Of a DNA stretch of 64,000 nucleotides, positions 25,230 to 33,223 are shown piece by piece. Location of the stretch: positions 496,001 to 560,000 of the forward strand of contig NC_010334.1 in the NCBI RefSeq assembly GCF_000019185.1. The letters run 5' to 3'. Made by a program: the position numbers and the translations under genes. The stretch's first letter is position 1, and every line of letters starts with the position of its first letter. This stretch comes from Shewanella halifaxensis HAW-EB4 (GTDB lineage Bacteria > Pseudomonadota > Gammaproteobacteria > Enterobacterales > Shewanellaceae). The notes under the pieces are model-generated. The model saw nothing but the letters and a program-made list of their open reading frames with translations, had not been told where the DNA came from and did no database searches.

Positions 25230-25766
25230 ATGAAACCCAAAATTTGGTTACTGGCTATCGGTTCAGCATTGATTAGCGTATCACCACTGGTTAGCGCGAG
25301 TGATCCATTACCAATTGAAACTCAACAGCCCGATTCAGTGACTGTGGTAAAGCAGTTTATTCAAGGTTTTAATAATCATAGTGTTGAGCAGTTGCTGCAA
25401 CAGACTACGCCCAATGTGCATTGGTTTAATTTATCGGGCACGAAAATGGATGTTGAAACGTCCACTCAGCATGAACTGGGGGCAGCGATGACAGACTATT
25501 TTGCTCACCTTACCGATGCTAAAGCCGCGCTCAGGCAGATAGTGGTGTCGGCAAATTATGTGAGCACGGTTGAAGAGGTGACCTGGAGTCATGAAGGTGA
25601 GCTCAGTAGCCAATGTAGCCTTGGGGTTTATCAGTTATCTGGCGATAAAATTAGTGCGATTTGGTATTACCCTGCCCATGCTTGTGATGAAACCATATGG
25701 GTAGATGGCAGTGATCCTGAAATTGTTCAGCCAGAGATCGGCCTATTAAAAGAAACGCGTCAATAA
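25230..25766 (+). CDS. secreted SnoaL/NTF2-like protein
   Basis: 178 residues with a signal peptide (about 1-23, ending PLVSA). The remainder has the NTF2-fold pattern: a first helix (VTVVKQFIQGFNNHSVEQLL), the aromatic TPNVHWFNLSG segment, and strands VEEVTWSHEGEL and KISAIWYYPAHA. Such domains can be enzymatic or ligand-binding, and nothing here tells which. The two cysteines may form a disulfide in the periplasm. It starts after AAGAGGT and ends 11 bp before glpK, so the two are probably co-transcribed, which is an unusual pairing. Confidence 0.75.
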   Translation: MKPKIWLLAIGSALISVSPLVSASDPLPIETQQPDSVTVVKQFIQGFNNHSVEQLLQQTTPNVHWFNLSGTKMDVETSTQHELGAAMTDYFAHLTDAKAALRQIVVSANYVSTVEEVTWSHEGELSSQCSLGVYQLSGDKISAIWYYPAHACDETIWVDGSDPEIVQPEIGLLKETRQ

Positions 25767-25777
25767 GGAAAGCATAA

Positions 25778-27259
25778 GTGTCAAAGAAATACATCATTGC
25801 ACTGGACCAAGGTACAACCAGTTCTCGAGCCATAGTGTTTGATCACAGTACTAATATGGTCGCTAGTTGTCAGCGTGAGTTTAGCCAGATGTACCCTAAA
25901 CCGGGCTGGGTTGAACATGATGCAATGGAGATTTGGGCTTCGCAAAGCTCGACTCTCATTGAGGCATTAGCCCGAGCCGACATTCATAGTGAAGATGTTG
26001 CCGCCATCGGTATTACTAACCAGCGTGAAACCACGGTGATATGGGATAAGGCCACAGGCAAGCCCGTTTACAATGCAATCGTGTGGCAGTGCCGTCGTAG
26101 TAAAGCTATCTGTGATGAGCTAAAAACACAGGGGCTTGAAGATTATGTAAAGCAAGCAACAGGTTTACTACTCGACCCCTATTTCTCTGGCACCAAAATT
26201 AAGTGGATTTTAGATAATGTCGATGGGGTAAGAGAGCGTGCTGAAAAAGGTGAGTTACTGTTTGGCACCATTGATACCTGGTTGGTATGGAAGCTAACCG
26301 AGGGGCAAGCCCATGTTACCGATCCGACTAATGCATCACGTACCATGTTATTTAATATCCACACCCAAGAGTGGGATGAGACTCTGCTTAAGGCGCTCAA
26401 TATTCCGCGCTCAATATTACCTGAGGTAAAACCTTCATCGGCGGTTTATGGTCATACCCGTATCGTGGGTGAAGGTAGCCATATTGCTATTGCGGGTATG
26501 GCGGGCGATCAGCAGGCGGCGCTATTTGGTCAGCTTTGCATTGAAGAGGGCATGGCCAAAAATACGTACGGTACCGGGTGTTTCCTGTTGATGAACACTG
26601 GTACTGAAGCCGTTCAGTCACAACATGGGTTATTAACCACCATCGCAATTGGGGCTAATGGCGAAGTGAATTACGCGCTAGAAGGCTCGGTATTTATGGG
26701 CGGTGCTACGGTGCAGTGGCTTAGAGATGAGCTTGGGCTTATTCGTGATGCGCAAGATACCGAGTACTTTGCCTCTAAGGTTGAAGATACTCACGGGGTA
26801 TATTTAATTCCTGCATTTGTTGGCTTGGGCGCACCATATTGGGATCCGGACGCAAGAGGAGCCTTAGTGGGGTTAACTCGAGGCGCTAATCGTAACCATA
26901 TCATCAGGGCCGCACTTGAGGCGATCGCCTATCAAAGTCGTGATTTGCTCGATGCCATGGCTAAAGATAGTCGTGTTGAACTTAAGCAGATTAAGGTCGA
27001 TGGCGGTGCGGTGGCGAATGATTTCTTGATGCAGTTTCAGTCAGATATTACCAATGTCGAAGTTCAGCGACCAGATTTGACTGAAACCACGGCCATGGGC
27101 GCAGCATTTTTAGCTGGGTTGGCGGTCGGGTTTTGGGATTCAACGGATGAACTAAAGCTTAAGGCCGGAGTGGAGCGCAGCTTTACGCCGCAGATAACGG
27201 CACAAAAGCGCGATAGTTTATACCAAGGTTGGCAAAATGCGGTGGCTCGGACTCGATAA
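25778..27259 (+). CDS. glpK: glycerol kinase
   Basis: GlpK, 493 residues, phosphorylates glycerol to glycerol 3-phosphate in the cytoplasm. It is an FGGY-family kinase. The N-terminal ATP-site motif ALDQGTTSSRAIVFD is at residues 7-21, with the C-terminal signature DGGAVANDFLMQFQSDI. The GTG start is preceded by AAGGAAA. No glpF, glpD or glpR lies nearby, so this glpK is separated from the usual glp genes and linked instead to an NTF2-like gene. Confidence 0.96.
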   Translation: MSKKYIIALDQGTTSSRAIVFDHSTNMVASCQREFSQMYPKPGWVEHDAMEIWASQSSTLIEALARADIHSEDVAAIGITNQRETTVIWDKATGKPVYNAIVWQCRRSKAICDELKTQGLEDYVKQATGLLLDPYFSGTKIKWILDNVDGVRERAEKGELLFGTIDTWLVWKLTEGQAHVTDPTNASRTMLFNIHTQEWDETLLKALNIPRSILPEVKPSSAVYGHTRIVGEGSHIAIAGMAGDQQAALFGQLCIEEGMAKNTYGTGCFLLMNTGTEAVQSQHGLLTTIAIGANGEVNYALEGSVFMGGATVQWLRDELGLIRDAQDTEYFASKVEDTHGVYLIPAFVGLGAPYWDPDARGALVGLTRGANRNHIIRAALEAIAYQSRDLLDAMAKDSRVELKQIKVDGGAVANDFLMQFQSDITNVEVQRPDLTETTAMGAAFLAGLAVGFWDSTDELKLKAGVERSFTPQITAQKRDSLYQGWQNAVARTR

Positions 27260-27287
27260 GTCATAACGGCAACTACTTAAACTGAAA

Positions 27288-27752
27288 CTATACATTGATG
27301 TCGATCTTAGTGTGGGTCGACTCTTTTAGTTTCGTTGAGGACTCTCTCTGCTTTGCAGAGGACTCCCCCCGCTCTGTTGAGATAGCAGGCTCAGTTGACT
27401 CAGTTGACTCAGTTGACTCAGTTGACTCAGTTGACTCAGTTGACTCAGTCGATTGAGCGGTTTGTGATTGTGCTAGCTCCTCATCTTCTGTTTCTTTAGT
27501 CCGCCGGTCTCCTCTTGAGCCTTTTCTTCTCTCTAGGCCTGGGTCGAGTTGGTAAGCAATTTGTTGGTCTTTACGCCTATCATCGGTTGAAGAGCGTCTT
27601 TCTAGGTGAGGCGGAAGCTGAGACTGCGGCGGCTCATGGCTATCGGCAGAGATTGCTGCGCTGTTATCGATACGTTTTACTATTGCCTTAGTCTTCAACT
27701 TGGAAAGGACAGGCTTAGCAAGCATGGCGTATACACTATCTAAGCTAATCAT
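27288..27752 (-). CDS. low-complexity protein with EST repeats (function unknown)
   Basis: 154 residues, not recognised. Residues about 45-90 are rich in charged residues with two ERR...DRR motifs (ERRSSTDDRRK and ERRKGSRGDRR). A run of seven EST triplets follows, encoded by a 9-bp tandem repeat, then a Ser/Glu/Lys-rich tail. There is no signal peptide or membrane segment and it looks intrinsically disordered. It is on the opposite strand to the genes on both sides. The open frame and the absence of stop codons favour a real gene, but expression is unproven. Confidence 0.55.
   Translation of the reverse strand: MISLDSVYAMLAKPVLSKLKTKAIVKRIDNSAAISADSHEPPQSQLPPHLERRSSTDDRRKDQQIAYQLDPGLERRKGSRGDRRTKETEDEELAQSQTAQSTESTESTESTESTESTESTEPAISTERGESSAKQRESSTKLKESTHTKIDINV
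27391..27453. repeat. 9-bp minisatellite (TCAGTTGAC)x6 plus one variant
   Basis: Six perfect copies followed by TCAGTCGAT. The unit is in frame on the minus strand and encodes Glu-Ser-Thr, so copy-number change alters protein length without a frameshift. Confidence 0.95.
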
Positions 27753-28160
27753 TTGACACTCCTAGTGTTAAGTAAGGTTACCTATTTATCGGCATGAGCT
27801 GATTAAAATTTAGCCTTTGTTTGGGAGGGTGGCTATTTGTCCTTTTAGTGATTGGTTAAATTTGAAACTGATTTGGTTAATTATGTTTAACTTACAGCTC
27901 CCCTATCTCGAGATACTTGCGCATTTATCTTGCCAATTTTGATTAGTTTAATTCTCTTCAAAGCCAAGTTTATGGGAATAATATCCACATAGGGCTTTCA
28001 TTGTTGCCAATTAACCCCTGTCTTCTGTCTGTTTTTCCTACTTTTTAGCTAAGAAGTGGCATGTGATCTCCACATAAATCCCTAGTACGCTATTTCGTTT
28101 CATTAGAATCAAAATACGCTGCTAGCCCGCTTGGTTGCTGGATCTTAAATAAGCGGCTTT
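27753..28160. other. non-coding gap upstream of the dcw promoter
   Basis: AT-rich DNA between the EST-repeat gene and the mraZ promoter. I see no gene, RNA or clear repeat here. Confidence 0.5.
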
Positions 28161-28162
28161 CC

Positions 28163-28192
28163 TTGACAAGTCTTGCGTTCTATCCCTAAACT
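28163..28192 (+). promoter_or_regulatory. candidate mraZ (dcw) promoter
   Basis: A perfect -35 TTGACA, an 18-bp spacer and TAAACT (four of six). Its expected start lies right before the MraZ boxes, as for Pmra of E. coli. Confidence 0.55.
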
Positions 28193-28200
28193 TAGCTGTT

Positions 28201-28226
28201 GTGGGGAAATGTGGATATTTGTGGGT
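28201..28226 (+). promoter_or_regulatory. MraZ operator (three TGGRN boxes, 10-bp period)
   Basis: TGGGG at 28202, TGGAT at 28212 and TGGGT at 28222 are spaced exactly 10 bp apart. MraZ of E. coli binds TGGGN repeats separated by 5 bp upstream of its own gene, so this is a likely autoregulatory site for the dcw cluster. Confidence 0.78.
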
Positions 28227-28256
28227 AATTTATAGAACAACAGGGATGACAATAAG

Positions 28257-28715
28257 GTGTTTTCTGGGGCCAGCGCTATAAACCTTGATACAAAAGGACG
28301 GATCGCAATTCCGAAGCGATACCGTGAGCCGCTGCACGCCTGCCATAATAGTCAACTTGTGATCACTGTAGATATCCAATCCTCTTGTTTATTGCTGTAT
28401 CCCATTCAAGAGTGGGAAAAAGTTGCAGCTAAACTCGCGTTACTTTCCGACACACAGCCTACCGAAAGAGCAATTAAACGCATGTTGCTCGGATATGCCC
28501 ACGAATGTGAATTAGATGGTAACGGCCGCATGCTGTTGCCAACGCCTTTACGTCAATATGCCAACTTAGATAAGCGGGCGATGTTAGTCGGCCAGCTCAA
28601 TAAGTTTGAGCTTTGGGATGAGGCGGCATGGCAACAACAGATTGAGCAGAGTCGATTAGCGATTCTTAATGAAGATTTGGCTGCTAACGAACGTTTGGCA
28701 GATTTTTCACTTTAG
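28257..28715 (+). CDS. mraZ: transcriptional regulator MraZ
   Basis: MraZ, 152 residues (same as E. coli). It is the first gene of the dcw cluster and represses its own promoter. Two AbrB/SpoVT-like domains are visible: MFSGASAINLDTKGRIAIPKRYRE (first 24 residues, split in reading) and the second repeat around DGNGRMLLPTPLRQYA. The start is GTG, with CAGGGATG upstream. The operator lies 30-55 bp before the start. Confidence 0.96.
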   Translation: MFSGASAINLDTKGRIAIPKRYREPLHACHNSQLVITVDIQSSCLLLYPIQEWEKVAAKLALLSDTQPTERAIKRMLLGYAHECELDGNGRMLLPTPLRQYANLDKRAMLVGQLNKFELWDEAAWQQQIEQSRLAILNEDLAANERLADFSL

Positions 28716-28744
28716 CGAGTGATACTTAAAAGTAGAAGAAACCC

Positions 28745-29692
28745 ATGACACAAGAATTTGAACACCTATCAGTACTGTTAACGGAAACGGTTGCAGGCTT
28801 AAACATAAAACCTGATGGCATCTATATTGATGGCACATTTGGTCGTGGTGGTCATTCTAGAAAAGTTCTTGAGGAACTTGGACCGAATGGAAGATTGATT
28901 GCTATTGACCGAGATCCACAGGCGATCGCAGCGGCTGAGCAGTTTAAAGATGATAGCCGCTTTCAAATTGTGCATGGTGGTTTCGGTCAGTTGGCCGACT
29001 ACGTCGAAGACTTAGGCCTGAAAGGCAAAATTGATGGTGTATTGTTGGACTTTGGCGTGTCATCGCCGCAGTTAGATGATGCTGAGCGTGGTTTTAGTTT
29101 CTTAAGAGACGGCCCGTTAGATATGCGTATGGACAACTCTCAAGGGCAAACTGCAGCGCAGTGGTTGGCGCGTGCCGAGATAGAAGACATGGCGTGGGTA
29201 TTTAAAACCTATGGCGAAGAAAAAAACTCTCGCCATATTGCGCGCTGTATTGCCGCCGACCGTGAGAAAGCCCCATTTTTACGTACCAAAGAACTGGCAG
29301 ATTTAATTGCTCGTATCACTAAGAACAAAGAGCGTAACAAGCATCCAGCTACTCGTGTATTCCAAGCTATCCGTATTTATATCAACAGTGAGCTTGAGCA
29401 GATTGACCAAGCACTAGAGGGCGCATTAACGGTATTGGCGCCTGAAGGGCGTTTATCTGTGATCAGCTTCCATTCGCTTGAAGACCGTATGGTGAAACGT
29501 TTTATTCGTCGTAATAGCCAAGGTGAAAGTGTGCCTCATGGCCTGCCTATCACTGAAGAAGAGATTAACAAATCACGTAAACTGAAGGGCGTAGGTAAGG
29601 CGATTAAGCCGTCAGCCGAAGAAATTGAGCGTAACGCTAGAGCGCGCAGCTCGGTGCTACGTATTGCCCAACGCTTACCTTACGAAGCATAA
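28745..29692 (+). CDS. rsmH: 16S rRNA (cytosine(1402)-N(4))-methyltransferase
   Basis: RsmH (MraW), 315 residues (E. coli 313), methylates N4 of C1402 in 16S rRNA using SAM. The SAM-binding region YIDGTFGRGGHSRKVLEEL (about 28-46) and the LLDFGVSSPQLDDAERGFSF block are diagnostic. It follows mraZ by 29 bp with AGAAGAAA before the ATG and precedes ftsL by 17 bp. Confidence 0.97.
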   Translation: MTQEFEHLSVLLTETVAGLNIKPDGIYIDGTFGRGGHSRKVLEELGPNGRLIAIDRDPQAIAAAEQFKDDSRFQIVHGGFGQLADYVEDLGLKGKIDGVLLDFGVSSPQLDDAERGFSFLRDGPLDMRMDNSQGQTAAQWLARAEIEDMAWVFKTYGEEKNSRHIARCIAADREKAPFLRTKELADLIARITKNKERNKHPATRVFQAIRIYINSELEQIDQALEGALTVLAPEGRLSVISFHSLEDRMVKRFIRRNSQGESVPHGLPITEEEINKSRKLKGVGKAIKPSAEEIERNARARSSVLRIAQRLPYEA

Positions 29693-29709
29693 GTGAGCTT
29701 GAGGCTAGC

Positions 29710-30024
29710 GTGAGTAAATCGCAATTGAATTTAACTCGAATTGTGCTGCTGGATCTTTGGCATCACAAATGGGTAATGATTTTAGCATTGCTAGTTGTAC
29801 TTAATGCCATTGCGGTTGTGTACACCAGCTATGAAGGGCGAAAGTACACTAGCCAGTGGGATCAGTTATTACAGGAAAGAGACAGGCTGGATATTGAATG
29901 GCGTAACTTGCTTTTAGAGGAGCAGTCACGTTCTGAACATAGCCGGATAACTCGGATAGCGACCAAAGAGCTAAATATGAATCGTCCGCTACCCAAAGAT
30001 GAGGTTGTCGTAAGAGTGCCATGA
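29710..30024 (+). CDS. ftsL: cell division protein FtsL
   Basis: FtsL, 104 residues, is a bitopic division protein that forms a complex with FtsB and FtsQ and activates FtsWI. One transmembrane segment lies at about 19-38 (VMILALLVVLNAIAVVYTS), followed by a heptad-rich periplasmic coiled coil (about 45-85). The start is GTG. The gene overlaps ftsI by 4 bp (ATGA), so translation is coupled. Sequence divergence is normal for FtsL; the position in dcw supports the call. Confidence 0.93.
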   Translation: MSKSQLNLTRIVLLDLWHHKWVMILALLVVLNAIAVVYTSYEGRKYTSQWDQLLQERDRLDIEWRNLLLEEQSRSEHSRITRIATKELNMNRPLPKDEVVVRVP

Positions 30025-31757
30025 GCAAACAGGCAAAGCGTAAACAGAAACCACAGTTAATCCAATGGCGTTTATACGTCGTGGTGGCTTTTGTCTGCCT
30101 GTTGTTTACAAGTTTGGTTGGTCGAGCCGCTTACATTCAAATCATCGAGCCCGAAATGCTACGCCACCAAAGTGACATGCGCACATTGCGTACCACGAGT
30201 CGTGAAGTGCAACGTGGCTTAATCACCGACCGTAATGGTGAAATGTTAGCGGTGAGTGTGCCAGTAAAAGCGGTATACGCCGATCCTAAAGTTATACATG
30301 ATGAGGATGGTTTTGCCGATATGCGTCGTTGGCAAGCATTAGCAGACGTACTGCATGAACCGAAAGAAGATATCCTTAAACGAGTTCAATCGAATCCTCG
30401 TAAGCGTTTTACCTACCTTAAACGTCAAGTAACCCCTGCAGTTGCTAATTATATTCAGCAATTGGATTTACCGGGTGTTTACCTTAAACCTGAGTCACGT
30501 CGCTACTATCCAACTGGTGAGATCACGGCGCAATTGGTGGGGATCACCAATATCGATGACAAAGGCATCGAAGGGCTAGAAAATACCTATGACGACTGGC
30601 TTACTGGCACGCCGAGTAAGCAAAAAGTACGTAAGTCTCGTGATGGTCACGTAGTTGAGCGCCTAGACATGGTGCAAGAGGGTGAAAGCCCTAATGACTT
30701 AGTGCTGAGTATCGATCAGCGCATCCAGCAGCTGGCTTATCGAGAGCTTAAAAAAGCCACTGAGATCAACCAAGCCACATCGGGCTCAATCGTGGTGCTA
30801 GATGTACTAACGGGGGAAGTGTTAGCGATGGCAAATACGCCATCATATAATCCCAACTCTCGTGAAAACCTACAGAGCTATCGCATGCGAAATAGGGCTT
30901 TGACTGATGCCTATGAACCGGGTTCAACCATCAAACCATTTGTGGTTGCTGCAGCACTCGATGCCGGAACAATTAAGACAGATCAAATCATTAAGACCAA
31001 CCCCGGGCGTATGCGTATCGGTGGCAAAATTGTACGTGATGGGCGTAACTACGGTGATTTATCTTTGAGCGGCGTATTAGTTCACTCAAGCAACGTTGGT
31101 ATGACTAAAATTGCGTTGTCTATGCCAGTACAAGAGTTATTGGGCGCCTACCAAACAATGGGGCTCGGTAATTATTCAGGGATTAATTTAGAGGGTGAAA
31201 GCGCAGGCCTTATCCATGACCGTCGTCGCTGGTCTGAATTTGAGCGCGCCACTTTGTCATTTGGTTATGGCTTGATGGCCACACCACTGCAGCTTGCCAG
31301 AATGTATGCCACTTTGGGAAATAAAGGCGTGCAGTATCCCGTGTCAATTTTAAAACTAAAACAAGCGCCACAAGGCACACAAGTCATTTCACCACAGGTC
31401 GCGCAAGATGTCATGGAGATGCTGGTGGGGGTGACCGAAAAAGGTGGCACCGCACGTAAGGCACACATTGAAGGTTATCCTGTTGCGGGTAAAACCGGTA
31501 CCGCTCGTAAGGCTGTTGCTGGCGGGTATGGTGAAGACTATGTGGCAATATTTGCCGGTGTGGCCCCTGTACATACACCGAAATTAGCCATTACCGTGGT
31601 GATAAATGAACCTAAAGGTGATCGTTATTACGGTGGCGATGTCGCCGCTCCGGTTTTTGCGGCCGTCATGTCAGGTGCCTTACAAATGCTAAACGTTGAG
31701 CCTATTTCAAAACGTGAGAAGGTCCGTTTAGCAGCTAATTCTAGGAGTGTTGAATAA
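30021..31757 (+). CDS. ftsI: peptidoglycan transpeptidase FtsI (PBP3)
   Basis: FtsI, 578 residues (E. coli 588), is the septal class B PBP that cross-links peptidoglycan with its glycosyltransferase partner FtsW. It has one N-terminal transmembrane helix (about 16-38). The active-site motifs are present: S302-TI-K305 in PGSTIKPF, SSN at 356-358 and KTGT at 491-494. It begins inside ftsL and shares one base with murE (TAATG). Confidence 0.97.
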   Translation: MSKQAKRKQKPQLIQWRLYVVVAFVCLLFTSLVGRAAYIQIIEPEMLRHQSDMRTLRTTSREVQRGLITDRNGEMLAVSVPVKAVYADPKVIHDEDGFADMRRWQALADVLHEPKEDILKRVQSNPRKRFTYLKRQVTPAVANYIQQLDLPGVYLKPESRRYYPTGEITAQLVGITNIDDKGIEGLENTYDDWLTGTPSKQKVRKSRDGHVVERLDMVQEGESPNDLVLSIDQRIQQLAYRELKKATEINQATSGSIVVLDVLTGEVLAMANTPSYNPNSRENLQSYRMRNRALTDAYEPGSTIKPFVVAAALDAGTIKTDQIIKTNPGRMRIGGKIVRDGRNYGDLSLSGVLVHSSNVGMTKIALSMPVQELLGAYQTMGLGNYSGINLEGESAGLIHDRRRWSEFERATLSFGYGLMATPLQLARMYATLGNKGVQYPVSILKLKQAPQGTQVISPQVAQDVMEMLVGVTEKGGTARKAHIEGYPVAGKTGTARKAVAGGYGEDYVAIFAGVAPVHTPKLAITVVINEPKGDRYYGGDVAAPVFAAVMSGALQMLNVEPISKREKVRLAANSRSVE

Positions 31758-33223
31758 TGCTAATTCGCGATCTATTAGCGCCTTGGTTTCATTATTCGGG
31801 AGCCGAAGAGTTCTCTGAGCTCACATTAGATAGTCGTGCTGTTCAGTCCGGCTCGCTGTTTGTTGCGATTCCAGGCTATCAAGTCGATGGTCGAAAGTTT
31901 ATAACTGCCGCCTTTGAGCGTGGCGCAAGTGCAGTTTTAGTGCATACCGATTCGCCAGAGGAGCACGGTAAGCTTGTTCATGAGGCGGGCTTACAGATTT
32001 TATTTTTCCAGCTGAATAGACAAATTTCTGCCTTGGCTGCACAAGCTTACCCGCTGTCTCAAGTACGGCCGCAGATTATTGGGGTGACGGGCACTAACGG
32101 TAAAACCTCGGTAACTCAACTGATTGCTCAGTTGCAGTTGCTACAAGGTAAGCAAACTGCGGTGATGGGCACCTTAGGCAATGGCCTATGGGGTGAGCTA
32201 GTCGATAGCGGCAATACCACGGCCGATCCCATCACTCTTATTAAGCAGCTGCAAAACTTTGAGCAACGCGGTGCCGATACTTGTGCAATGGAAGTCTCTA
32301 GCCACGGGCTAGTGCAGGGCAGAGTTGAGGCTGTGCCGTTCGATGTAGCGGTATTTACCAACTTAAGCCGCGACCACCTCGATTATCACCATACGATGGA
32401 CGCCTATGGCGCAGCTAAAAAGCGTTTATTCCAGTTCGCCACTTTACGCGCGGGCTTAATTAATTGTGATGATGCACTCGGCCGAGAATGGCTTACTGAT
32501 TTAGCATCAGACAAGGTTATTGGTTTTAGTATCAAAGGCGATTCTAAGGCTGCAATTTATTGCAAAGATTGTCATTTCCACGATGGTGGCGTGTCGTGCA
32601 CGCTGGTGTGGCCAACGGGTGAGGCCAAGCTTAATTCACCGTTATTGGGTGATTTTAATCTTTCAAATTTATTGGCGGCGCTCGGCGCGCTTTACCTACT
32701 GGGTGAAGATATGCATGCGCTAGTGGCACTTGCTGAGAAGCTCGAGCCGGTTGCGGGTCGCATGGAGCGTTTTACCACTAAAGATGAAGTCACATTGGTT
32801 GTGGACTATGCCCATACCCCTGATGCGATAGAGCAGGCGCTAAAAGCGCTTAGAGTGCATTGTAAAGGCAAACTTTGGTGTGTATTTGGTTGTGGTGGCG
32901 ACAGAGACAGGGGCAAGCGCCCTATGATGGCTGCCAGTGCCGAACAATTTGCCGACCGGGTGATGGTGACAAGCGATAACTCGCGTAGTGAAGACCCAAA
33001 TGCGATCATTGCCGATATTTTGGCTGGGTTACAACACCCCAAAAACGCGTTAACACAAGTTGATCGCCAAACGGCCATTAAAGACGTTGTGGCTCAGGCT
33101 GTCGCTGGCGACATGGTATTGCTCGCGGGTAAAGGCCATGAAACCTATCAAGAGATTAATGGTGAAAGATTGAATTACGATGAAAGAGCATTCGCGAAAG
33201 CGATTGCCGAAGGTGAAGCATGA
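31757..33223 (+). CDS. murE: UDP-MurNAc-L-Ala-D-Glu:meso-DAP ligase
   Basis: MurE, 488 residues (E. coli 495), adds meso-diaminopimelate to the peptidoglycan precursor. The ATP-binding loop GVTGTNGKTSVTQL lies near 111-124. The DAP-recognition motif, DNPR in E. coli, is DNSR here (407-410): the substrate-contacting Arg is retained but Pro is replaced by Ser. The ORF overlaps ftsI by 1 bp and murF by 4 bp (ATGA). Confidence 0.97.
   Translation: MLIRDLLAPWFHYSGAEEFSELTLDSRAVQSGSLFVAIPGYQVDGRKFITAAFERGASAVLVHTDSPEEHGKLVHEAGLQILFFQLNRQISALAAQAYPLSQVRPQIIGVTGTNGKTSVTQLIAQLQLLQGKQTAVMGTLGNGLWGELVDSGNTTADPITLIKQLQNFEQRGADTCAMEVSSHGLVQGRVEAVPFDVAVFTNLSRDHLDYHHTMDAYGAAKKRLFQFATLRAGLINCDDALGREWLTDLASDKVIGFSIKGDSKAAIYCKDCHFHDGGVSCTLVWPTGEAKLNSPLLGDFNLSNLLAALGALYLLGEDMHALVALAEKLEPVAGRMERFTTKDEVTLVVDYAHTPDAIEQALKALRVHCKGKLWCVFGCGGDRDRGKRPMMAASAEQFADRVMVTSDNSRSEDPNAIIADILAGLQHPKNALTQVDRQTAIKDVVAQAVAGDMVLLAGKGHETYQEINGERLNYDERAFAKAIAEGEA

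Noticed and set aside
27391..27453. Short regular repeat as CRISPR or iteron cluster
   Set aside because: The 9-bp unit is contiguous, in frame and encodes EST repeats; no spacers and no replication genes nearby.
27753..28256. Replication origin or DnaA-box cluster in the AT-rich gap before mraZ
   Set aside because: No cluster of TTATCCACA-type boxes is seen; only MraZ boxes and a promoter are supported.
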